A stretch of DNA of 45,063 nucleotides, from NCBI GenBank assembly GCA_947471115.1, contig CANIXX010000003.1, positions 1 through 45,063 of the forward strand, in the 5' to 3' direction. Position numbers and translations under genes: made by a program. Source of the DNA: Opitutaceae bacterium. GTDB taxonomy: Bacteria > Verrucomicrobiota > Verrucomicrobiia > Opitutales > Opitutaceae. Positions 19,453 through 29,200 of this stretch are shown here, piece after piece (position 1 is the stretch's first letter; the number at the start of each line of letters is the position of its first letter). The notes below the pieces were generated by a model. The model did no database searches and was not told where the DNA came from. It saw only the letters and a list, made by a program, of their open reading frames with translations.

Positions 19453-21762
19453 TCACCGCGTGACGACGTCGGGACCGTAACAGCGCACCGCAAACAGAGA
19501 GGCCGGTGCCTGAGCCGCGATTTTGTGGAGAACAATACTCAGCCGCGTGGTGGTTACGCCGGCAGGTAGTTCCAGCGTACGCTGACTTTGGTGGTTATCC
19601 GAAACCGTGGCCACAACCAGCCCCGCATCATCGACGACACTGCAAGCGGTCACACAAAACGGCATGACCCGCTCCGGATGCCCCATGATGACCGACTCCA
19701 TCGGGTGGTCGAAATCCGTGTCGAAACACAACTCAACGCGGCTGACGTTCACGGGCTCGTCCCACCTCAAACTTAGCGTCGGTTGTGTATCGGCCACGTC
19801 GGCTACCCAAGCGTTGGGTGCGCGCACGGGTCGGCCGAAGCCGTTGGTGAGATTCTCCGGACCAAACACATTTAACGGCGGCGAAACCTCGATTGCGAAA
19901 TTTTGCCCTCCGGGGCGACGTTGGGGGATCCAGAACTCGAAGCTGTCGATCCCGCTACCGGCCGGCGGCTCCTGACTGGGAGACTTGGCGACCGCCTTGT
20001 TGAACCGCTGGGTGACCGCCAGAACACCGGTCACCCGCTGGTCACTCAGGTGAACGGCGACATCGGGGTTGGCCATCAGGCAAACGAAGACGTAACGCGG
20101 CCCGTCGATGCGTACATTGAACTTTACACTCAACGGCTGGTCGACCCCCGCCACGAGGAAAACGTTGCTGCCAGCCAAAACGGAATCGGGGGTGTGATTG
20201 GAGGGATTCTTGCCGGTGCGCAGCTCGACCCGCAGCACGGTATCGCGAGCTACATTGACCCGGAATCTCACCTCCGGCATGGCCCCAGTCTTGATCGGCA
20301 AAAGCATGGCCCAAGCATCCTCCAGCGGGCGGGTTTGACCGTTAGGCGCAAGGTGGTCCAGGACCAGCCGCGAAGACGCCGTGATTTGCGCGCGCACAGC
20401 CAGATCGGACGGATCACGCAAGGGCACTTCGGGAATGTATTGGCCCGTGCGCAACAGGTCGCGTTGCAAGGTGGCCATGGACTCGGGGTCAAGCAGCGCA
20501 CGCGGACGAACCCCGAGCCGTTTGCACAAGGCGGCGGCGTGCCCCACGGCCTGACCATTGTGCGCGCAAGTCGCCATCACCCGTGTCGAACCAAAAGCCA
20601 TATGGCTGGCGCTGATCAGGCGGCCACCGAGAAACAGGTTCGTGATGTTGCGGCTATAAAGTGCGCGAAAAGGAATCTGGTAAACCCCCTTGCTGTGCCA
20701 CTGGGTGCAGCCGGGCTTTTCGCTGTAAAGGCCCTCGACCGGATGGTGGTCGATGGCCCAACCACCGAAGGAAACCGCATCGGCATGCAGGCGCTGCTCA
20801 ATAAGGTCCTGCTGGATAACCATCGCGTCGCCTTCAAAGCGCCGGCTCTCACGCTTGCCGGGAATCTGCGATACCCATTCCAAGGTGAGCGTGGCCGCGT
20901 CGGAAAACTCGCCGGAGTTTTTAATGTAATTCCAAATACCGTAGGCCACCCGCGAGAGTTCGCGTTTGATCGCTTGGGTTTCGTGAATCGTGTCGAGGTG
21001 TCCGCCGAACTCGACCCACCAGAAATTACAGGCCTGGCTCTTGGCGTCGAAGCCCCGGTAACGGTGAATACGCCGGACCGTCTCAATCGGCAGGGCAAAA
21101 CTGGGCGGAACAAAGCTCACCGGCCGCCCCAGATCCTTGCTCATAAAATACATGGAGTGGCCGAGCAGGTCACTGGTGGCCTCGGCGGGCGCGGCCTTTT
21201 CGCCAAATTCAGAACTCGCTTCCTGACCGATGCGGAAGGCGGCGCCAGCCAGAAACCCAACAATACCGTCGCCCGAGCAATCGCTAAACAAAGGCGCGGT
21301 GATCTCGTACAGCGTGGAATCTTGAGGGCAAAAACCGCGCACCGACGCGATCGTGTCCGCATCGCTTTTACGGACCTCAAAGGCGGCCGTGTCGAGCAAC
21401 AGGCGAATCGAGGGCTCCTCCAGCATTTTTTCCAGCAACAAGGCGTCGAACAGGATCGGATTGCCCTCGGGATTGCGGAAGGTGTTTTCGACCATCAGTT
21501 CATCGACGATCCCGCCCTCGCGGGCCCAGCGGTTGTTGTTACCCATGTGGGAAGTGGCCCCGAGGGTCCACAAGCGGACCTCGCTGGAAGCGTTGCCGCC
21601 AAGCACGGGGCGATCCTGCATCAAGACCACTTGGAGGCCGGCGCGGGCGGCGGCGATAGCGGTACAGACGCCGGCCAGACCGCCGCCAATTACGCATAAA
21701 TCGGTGGTGATCACCACGGTCTTGAGGGTACGGTTTTCAGATATGTCAGTAACGAGGTGCAT
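19453..21762 (-). CDS. FAD-dependent oxidoreductase with C-terminal extension
   Basis: TTDLCVIGGGLAGVCTAIAAARAGLQVVLMQDRPVLGGNASSEVRLW Rossmann motif. ORF opens at 21810; M at 21762 is an equally plausible start. Confidence 0.85.
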   Translation of the reverse strand: MHLVTDISENRTLKTVVITTDLCVIGGGLAGVCTAIAAARAGLQVVLMQDRPVLGGNASSEVRLWTLGATSHMGNNNRWAREGGIVDELMVENTFRNPEGNPILFDALLLEKMLEEPSIRLLLDTAAFEVRKSDADTIASVRGFCPQDSTLYEITAPLFSDCSGDGIVGFLAGAAFRIGQEASSEFGEKAAPAEATSDLLGHSMYFMSKDLGRPVSFVPPSFALPIETVRRIHRYRGFDAKSQACNFWWVEFGGHLDTIHETQAIKRELSRVAYGIWNYIKNSGEFSDAATLTLEWVSQIPGKRESRRFEGDAMVIQQDLIEQRLHADAVSFGGWAIDHHPVEGLYSEKPGCTQWHSKGVYQIPFRALYSRNITNLFLGGRLISASHMAFGSTRVMATCAHNGQAVGHAAALCKRLGVRPRALLDPESMATLQRDLLRTGQYIPEVPLRDPSDLAVRAQITASSRLVLDHLAPNGQTRPLEDAWAMLLPIKTGAMPEVRFRVNVARDTVLRVELRTGKNPSNHTPDSVLAGSNVFLVAGVDQPLSVKFNVRIDGPRYVFVCLMANPDVAVHLSDQRVTGVLAVTQRFNKAVAKSPSQEPPAGSGIDSFEFWIPQRRPGGQNFAIEVSPPLNVFGPENLTNGFGRPVRAPNAWVADVADTQPTLSLRWDEPVNVSRVELCFDTDFDHPMESVIMGHPERVMPFCVTACSVVDDAGLVVATVSDNHQSQRTLELPAGVTTTRLSIVLHKIAAQAPASLFAVRCYGPDVVTR

Positions 21763-21945
21763 GGATAAAGAAGAAGTTTGGAGGGGAACGAGGGTTCCGT
21801 CGTGTGCCATCCTAGCAGCGGTGGGGGCGGAAGAATATCGGCTGTTGCGCCTTTAACATATGATTTCGCGCAAAATCCTTGGGCGTTAACGCGCCGAGCA
21901 TGAAGCTAGATTGACAAACCTGAGAGGGGCTTTCGCCATACGCAC

Positions 21946-23112
21946 ATGCTTACCCCCGCATCCCCTCCCCCTCCCGTCCAAGCGAGCGAGCCCACGATCG
22001 CGATTTTAGTTGAGACCGGTTCATCCTGGGGCCGTCGCCTGATTACAGGCATTCTGGATTATTCCCGACAGAATGGCCCTTGGCACGTTCACATTGAGCC
22101 CATCGGGCCGGGCGAACCGGCACGGCTACCGGCTGGCTGGCATGGGGATGGCGTGATCGCACGGATCAATTCCACCGAACTCTACGAACAACTGAAGCAA
22201 TTGGGCGTCCCTGCGGTCAACACCACCGCGATTAACATTGCGGGCGATACATACCCGCGGATTACCACCAATTTTCAGGACTCCGCGCAACTCGCCGCCT
22301 CGCTCTTTTGGTCGCGGGGTTTCACCCGGTTTGTGTACATGGGCGACGCCACCCTGCCGTACGTGCAAGACCAGATCGGTGCGTTTGCACGCAGCTTGGC
22401 TACACGCGGCCAAACTTGCCTGCAGCACAACCCCATCGAGTCAGTGGAAAAGCTGGCGGAATGGATGCAGACACTGCCCAAACCGATCGCCGTATATTGT
22501 TGGGGGCCGAGCATTGGGCGCAAAGTAATCGACGCCTGTCGCCTGGCCGGAATCCGTGTCCCTCATGACGTTGCCGTTTTGGGGGCCGATTATGATGATT
22601 TGCTCAGTGAGGCCTCCTACCCTCCTCAGTCGGGCATCCGCTTGGCAGCAGAACAGATCGGGATGACCGCCGCCGCCCTGCTCGATGGCATGATGAAAGG
22701 TCGCAAACCCGAAAAGATGCACTGGGTGATTCCGCCATTGGGGGTGATTGAAAAACTCTCCACCGATACGATGGCGGTGGCGGATCGGCGCATGGGTGCT
22801 GTCATGCGCTACATTCTCGACCACTACCAAGAGCCGATTTCGGTGGAAGATATCCTCAAGGCCAACCCCATGAGTCGGCGCTCGTTGGAAGGGAAGTTCC
22901 GCCAAACCTTTGGCTGCTCGGTGGCGGAACAAATCCGGCAGATTCGAGTGAACCAAGCCCGCCTGCTACTCGCCACCACCGATGATCCCGTGACCCTGAT
23001 CGCGGAAAAATGCGGCTTTTCCACCTATAATTACATGGGGCGGGTGTTTCAGGCTGACACGGGCCAGTCACCGCGGGACTACCGGATGACTTGTCGCGCG
23101 CGACGCATTTAG
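21946..23112 (+). CDS. XylR-like transcriptional regulator (LacI-type sensor domain + AraC-type HTH)
   Basis: TIAILVETGSSWGRRLITGILDYSRQNGPWHVHIEP..., VAVLGADYDDLLSEASYPPQSGIRLAAEQIG, C-terminal AraC HTH (NPMSRRSLEGKFRQTFGCSVAEQIRQIRVNQARLLL...CGFSTYNYMGRVFQADTGQSPRDYR). Confidence 0.9.
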   Translation: MLTPASPPPPVQASEPTIAILVETGSSWGRRLITGILDYSRQNGPWHVHIEPIGPGEPARLPAGWHGDGVIARINSTELYEQLKQLGVPAVNTTAINIAGDTYPRITTNFQDSAQLAASLFWSRGFTRFVYMGDATLPYVQDQIGAFARSLATRGQTCLQHNPIESVEKLAEWMQTLPKPIAVYCWGPSIGRKVIDACRLAGIRVPHDVAVLGADYDDLLSEASYPPQSGIRLAAEQIGMTAAALLDGMMKGRKPEKMHWVIPPLGVIEKLSTDTMAVADRRMGAVMRYILDHYQEPISVEDILKANPMSRRSLEGKFRQTFGCSVAEQIRQIRVNQARLLLATTDDPVTLIAEKCGFSTYNYMGRVFQADTGQSPRDYRMTCRARRI

Positions 23113-23158
23113 CGCGAACAGCCCAGGCGCGCGCCAGGGGTGAGGCCACTTGGTCGGA

Positions 23159-23196
23159 TTAAGCCTTGGTCGCCGATCAACCGAGCCAAGGTTAAA
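23159..23196. terminator. Imperfect hairpin between convergent genes, candidate terminator
   Basis: TTAAGCCTTGGTCG...CGAGCCAAGGTTAA between the 23112(+) and 23224(-) gene ends; no clear U-tract. Confidence 0.35.
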
Positions 23197-23223
23197 TAGC
23201 CCGTTAGTGGACCAAAATGTGCC

Positions 23224-26200
23224 TCACGGCAGGTTAGCCTGTAGACGCATAAATCGGCTCGGTTTGGCTGGATCGCTAAGATTACATCGATCCGTGATCA
23301 CCACCTGCCGCGTGAGCCCAGTGCCGGTTTCGCTGGCTTGATAGTTGGGCGATGCGGTGAAGGCATTGCCGGCAAGGCTGGTGGCGGCAATTTCCCACGG
23401 CCCGGTTGGTGAATCGGCAGATTGAATCGTAAGCGTGATATCGGTGAGTGCAGGTATACGCCTCAGGGTGAGCGTCAAATGTCCGCCAGAATACGCCACC
23501 GTAGGGAGTAAGCCTGTAGCCGTCGCGACGGGTGAGGCCGCACCGAGTGCGTAGGCGAGCAGATTATTCACGCCATCGCCATTGGGGTCGGCGCTGGGAG
23601 CCTTTTGGGCCGCATTCAGCCCGGAAGGGCTATTAATCCAAAAACTGAAGGAATTGGGTCCACCGGTGGTAACGATCAGTGCGCCGCTGCCGGTAATACG
23701 ACCTAAACCGTTGGCGCTAGAATAGGTGCCTGCCGGTTTCCAGACACCGTTAAGGCGCAGGGCCGTGATTGTCTGCGCGGTGGTCAAACTGAGTGTACCG
23801 GCGTCGAGCATCACCCAGGAGGAAGCGTTGAGCGCACTGGAGCCAATTGCCAAAACTCCACCCGTCACCGTTGTGTTTCCCGTGTAGTTGTTGGCGGCAC
23901 CACTCAGGTTGAGTGTACCTGTCCCGACTTTGACCAGAGAGAGGTTGCCCGTAACCCGACCGGAGAAGGTGGTCGTTACCGTCTGATTCAGCGTCAACGT
24001 CGCCGGCATGACGGAGGAGTTGGTAAGCATGCTGACTTGGGTGGCGTTGGTGCTGGTGCGTTTGATGCCGGCGAGGGTCTGGTTAAACCCGGCGAGATCG
24101 AAGCTGGTACTGGTCGCCACCGTGCTCGAGCCGAGATCGACCACGGTGGTAACAGGCAGCGTATTCGTGGCACCGAGCTTAAGGGTGCCGCCGGCGATAT
24201 TGGTCAGACCCGTGTAGGTGTTGGTGCCGTACAGGGTCAGGCTGCCCGTGCCGTCTTTGGTGAGAGTTCCCGAAGTGGTGGCGATGCTGCTGGCGATGAG
24301 GATGTCGCCCGACCCGCTGAGGGTCAGATTGAAGGTGTCACCGGTGATCGAGCCGGGGTTACTGAGGTAGAGGGTACCCGAATCGGAGTGGATCCGGCTG
24401 GCGGCGCTCATGGTGATCAGGCCTCCGTAGGTGTTGTTGCCGGAAATGTTGCGTAATGCGCCGGTGGAGGAAATGCCTCCCCCCGCCAGGGTGATGGGTT
24501 CGTTTCCGACAACGATGCCGCCTTGGAGCTGAAGCACCCCGCCGCTGGCCACGGTGGTGCCGGCGGCGATGGTGCCCAGAGCGGAGCCGTTTTGCGCATT
24601 CAACACGCCCGTGCTGGTGATCGAAGTGGTGCCGGTGTAATTGTTGACCCCGGAAAGGATCAGGGGGCCCGCGCCGCTTTTGGTCAGGTTGGCCGTCCCG
24701 TTGAGGTTGGCCGAGATGATCGCCGTGCCGCTGCCGTTGGAGATCGAGTAGGAGGTGCCCGTGAGACTGCCGTTTTTCAAGGTGTCGTCGCTAGCGGCGG
24801 CCGTCAGGGTCAACGCCGCCACAGTCCGGGTGGTGCCGCCAAGATCTAGGGCGCCGCCGCCAAGGACGAGCGCATTGGTCGACGCACCCAGCGTGCCCTT
24901 ACCAGAAAGCAGCAAGGTACCGCCAGTAATCGCGGTTTTGCCGAGGTAGGTGTTAACCCCGCTCAGCAGCCAGGTGCTGCTGTTTTGCTTGTATAGGGTG
25001 GTCGTCGCAGATCCGCCTGAAATGATGCCATCAATTCGGCTGCCGGAATGAGTCCCGCTCAAATAGAGTCCCTGGGTTCCGGCATTGGAGGCCAAAATGA
25101 CGGAGGTGGTAACAATGAGCGCCGCCGTAGTGGGGTTGAGGGTCGTGCTGCGATTATAGCCCTGATTCAGACTGCCGACGGCCAGCCGGTAGCCGTGAGC
25201 GCCGGTGATATCGACGGAGTAGTTCTGACTGCCGTTGCTGTCGATATTGCCGATTTTCAGGGTCTGGTTCGCGCCTGTGGAAGTGTTGTCCACGTTGATC
25301 GCGAGTTTGGCCTCAGGGGCGGCCATTTGAATGTTATAACCCGAAGCTGGCCCAAAAGTGCCCGTAACATCGGAGCGCAAATCCAGCACCGCCGCGCCCG
25401 CAACGGTATTGGCGGTCTGGATGGCGTTGAGTCCTACATTGGCACCGGCGGCGTTGAAATTCGTGAGTTTCAAGGTGCCGGCCGTGATCGTGTTAACCCC
25501 TGAGTAAGTATTCGCCGCAGTGAGGGTGAGCGTGCCCGTGCCGCCTTTGGTTAATGTGCCCGATCCGGTGCCGATCACGCCGTTAATCATCGTATCGCCC
25601 GCGCCTCCGACGGTCAGCCCGAAGCCCGCACCGGTAATCCTCCCCGGATTACTCAACGTGAGCATCGAGCCGACGGTGTCGGAATTGATCTGGGTTGCCC
25701 CACCGAGGGTAATCAATCCGCCAAACGTGTTGTTACCCGAGAGGTTGCGCAGGACACCACCGGAGGCAATGCCGCTGCCGGTGATCATCAAGGGTTCGCC
25801 GCCGATCGCGATGTCGCCCTGGAATTGCAGGGCGGCGCCGTTTTCCACGACCGTGCCCGCCGAGGTTACCCCCAAGGCGGTGGAGTTTTGAACCGAAAGC
25901 GCCCCTGTCTGCACCCACGTCGCTCCGGTGTAAGAGTTGGCGCCAGCGAGACCGACCACGCCCTGACCAGTTGAGGAGGTAATGTAAAGAGAGCCTCCGC
26001 CGCTGAGCGCGCCGTTGAGCTGAAGCACGCCATCGCTGGCCGTCGTAAGGGTGTAACCGGCGGCGGTTTGGGTGAGTGTGCCGCGCAGCGTGAGATTGCC
26101 CTGACCGGCACTAATAGTGGAGTCGCCGGCCAGTGTAATAGGGCCGGAAAACGCCATGGTACTGGTATCGGCGACGCCCAGTGCTCCGAACTGGCCGTCG

Positions 26201-29200
26201 GCACCGGCACCGGCAATCGTCAGGGCTTCAGGCGCGCTGTAATTAACGGCTTGAGCGAGCAAGAGGCTCGCACCGGCATTGACGATGGTGCCGGAACCGC
26301 TGGCCGTGGAGCCCAACGACCCCGACGCGGCAATCACGAGCCCACCTGCATTGATAGTGGTCAGGCCGGTGTAGGTATTGGCGGCGGCGAGCACGGGGAA
26401 ACTCGTGCCCGTTTTGGTCAACGGCCCCGTGCCAGTGATCGCGCCCGCCAAGCGGAATTCGGCGGTGCCGTTGCCGGAAATCGCCAGGCCTGAGCTGAGT
26501 GCAATCGGGGTGTTGAGCGTATAAGCCAGGCCAGGGCCCTTGGCCGTGAGGGCGAGTTCGGGCGCGAGTGACTTGTTGGGAATGAGCTTAAGCGAACTGC
26601 CGGCCAGGGTGACCGTGGACTGACCGCTCGCTGGACCTGCACCAGCCAAAGTGAGGGCGTGGCAAGTTAAGCCGGCGATATCCTGCTGGAGCAAGTAAGT
26701 GCGTGCTTGCAGCGACGTGCTGGGAAAAAGGTCCAGTTGCGCGGACGCCCCTCCTGTTGGGACGCCATTTTTCCAGTTGGCTGAATTAGACCACATAGCC
26801 GTGGCGCCCACCGAGGGCTGACCGGTCCAAATCGACTCCGTGGGGGTGACCGCCACGGCTACTGTCGCCGAGGCCGTTTTTCCCGAGGCGGCATCGGTAA
26901 CCGTGTAAGTAAAGGACGGGGCCGCGACAATCGCGTTGGCTGGAATAAAGCGGGCGGTGTAACCGTCCGCCAGTAGCGTAACACCGCCCTGCACCGCGCC
27001 GGAGACAGCGAAGCTTAATTGAGCGGGGAGAGAATCCCCATCGGTCACCAAGGTGCGCAGGTCGATATCCACCGGGCCGGTCACCGGGCCCATGGCGACA
27101 CCCGGGGAAGCGACGGGCGCTTCGTTGGCATAGGTCATCCATGCATCAAGTGTTTCAACAGCCGGCAAAGCGGCATCGGAGGGAATGGCTTCTCCATGGC
27201 GCAGGGGGTGGAAATATACGCTGATGGTGGTGGTAACGTTCGGCGTCGTCGTGGTTTGAATCGTGAGTTTTTTAAAATCCGAATTGTCCCGGTTTTGGGG
27301 GGGGCTGAGGACAAATGCCTTCGCATCGCGCAGAGTAAATTTGTAGGTATTTGTGCCAAGGATGCGGCCCCACAGGCGGTCGGCGCCTTGGGTCAGCAAG
27401 ACCGACTTCCCGTCAGCAGCGATGTCCACCTGGGTGACCACATTCCATTTATAGGGGGTAACCGTGGTGGTTTTAACGCCCGCCTTGATGATCGACTGCG
27501 TTTTCGTATAAACGGTCGTGCCGTCGGGCACGGTGCCATCGCCGGTTCTAACAAAATAGCCCGTGCTGTCAGCCTGGCCGGGGGCGGGCTCGGTCGTGGT
27601 CGTTGCGGTACTAAAGGTGGTCAGGCTAGTTTGCACATGCATGAACCAATAAGTCGCCGCCACATCCGTGCGCTTTATCTCGTCTTGTACGATCACGTTG
27701 CGCTTGCCGTTAATCATACGCACGCCGCGGCGCACGCTGATGCAGTTATTTTTCGCCGGATCGTTATAGGCGGGCCTGAGATCCACCACACTCGTGGCGC
27801 GGTCGCCATCAGGCCGTATACTCCAGAAAATCACTGGCGAAGCGGTATTGGTCTGGCCAGCCCCCCCCCTCGCCCCCGTCGTTGAAGGACTAAAAACTAA
27901 AGTATTCCCCCCCTCGGCCCGATCCGAGTATAATGTCGATCGGTCAAAATTAAAATCATTATATACATAACGATCGCCACCGATTTTGTGAATCCAGCGC
28001 TTGCCCAGGGCATCGAGCACGATGGAGCCGGCATCCCAGATAGCATGCCCACCAACACTCGAATTGCCCTTTAATCCCACAAAGGTGGAGTCGGCGTCGC
28101 GGTTCTGGCGCATGACAGTCACCTCTCCGCACGACAGCTTATCGGGATTGGGAGCCGAACCGCGAAACTGGCTGTTCATCGGGATGGCGGCGAGATCCGC
28201 CTTCGTGCCGCTCTCATCCCACCACAAAACGGCAAGCGGATAGCCCGTGTAGTAGGTGTAATCAATAGTATTGCGTTTGTGGACCGCGTAGGCGGGCCGG
28301 TTGAAGCGCCGCGCCAGCCAAAACATTTCCCAGGTGCAACCTTCCTCTCCTCCGCTTTGGTTGTCGGCCACATTAAAAGAGAAGCCAGACGGACCGGTAT
28401 TCTGAATAGGGTATAGGCCCTGTTCTGCAACGCCGCGCTGAGTACTGATGCCGAAATCACTACCCAGGCAGCCCTCCAGCAATGCCATCGCCTTCACGAA
28501 ATTATCGGTCTGGTAGAGCCAGTAGCCCTCGACATTGCCGCCGTTGTCGATCGTCACCCGATCCTGCCAAGCCTGGAGCGAGTCGATTGACTGGCGCAGC
28601 ACCCTGCGCGCCTGTGCCGCGTTCACCGGATCGTCATTACCGATTGCGAGTGCACCGCTGATATTTGCTCCATTACACACGGCGTTCCAGTTGCCGTGGG
28701 TCGTCAACCACCAGGCGTTAGTATTAAATGACCTCGCGCTGAAAGCGAGCCCCTGGCTGGTTAGGGCGGTGAGCAGGGTGGTGCGTTGGGCCGCAGTCCA
28801 ATATGGATAGAGCCAGTCATAACCAAATGCCATTCCTAGCGTTAACTCGGCATAGCCCAACCCATTGTCAGTGCTAACCCACGTGCTCCAGTTGGTGGCA
28901 GCAAGATTATTCAGGTCGGTCCAAGCCCGCTGGGCATAGGTGTTATCCCCGGTCATATGCCAGGCCATGGCCAGGATGCAGACACGTTCCTGAAGATCGC
29001 GCCCCGCATAAATCGCCCCTCTTGGATGATTGATAAAAAGGAGATCGGCGCCCGTTTTGTATTGGTTAGCTTTGGTAATGACTTTCTTTAACTGCAGCCC
29101 GAAGGGTGACTGCGGGGACACCGTTTGATACTGGGTTTTCAGCCAGGCAAAGCGCTCCGGGCTAGCCAACAGGCGCGGGTGCCCGCTGCTCAAGCGATCG

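Noticed and set aside
19903-21699. 598-aa plus-strand ORF
   Set aside because: Fully antisense to the FAD-dependent oxidoreductase, which has a clear Rossmann motif; the product is Arg/Gly-rich low-information sequence typical of shadow ORFs in GC-rich DNA.
24008-25891. Several plus-strand ORFs of 60-150 aa
   Set aside because: Shadow ORFs of the repeat-rich 2368-aa minus-strand gene; their repetitive texture mirrors the sense repeats.
24175-26500. Regularly spaced repeats considered as CRISPR or tandem satellite
   Set aside because: They are in-frame protein repeats (autotransporter-associated beta strand), imperfect at DNA level and without spacer structure.
27019-27885. 288-aa plus-strand ORF
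   Set aside because: Antisense to the 2368-aa gene, with no domain signature.
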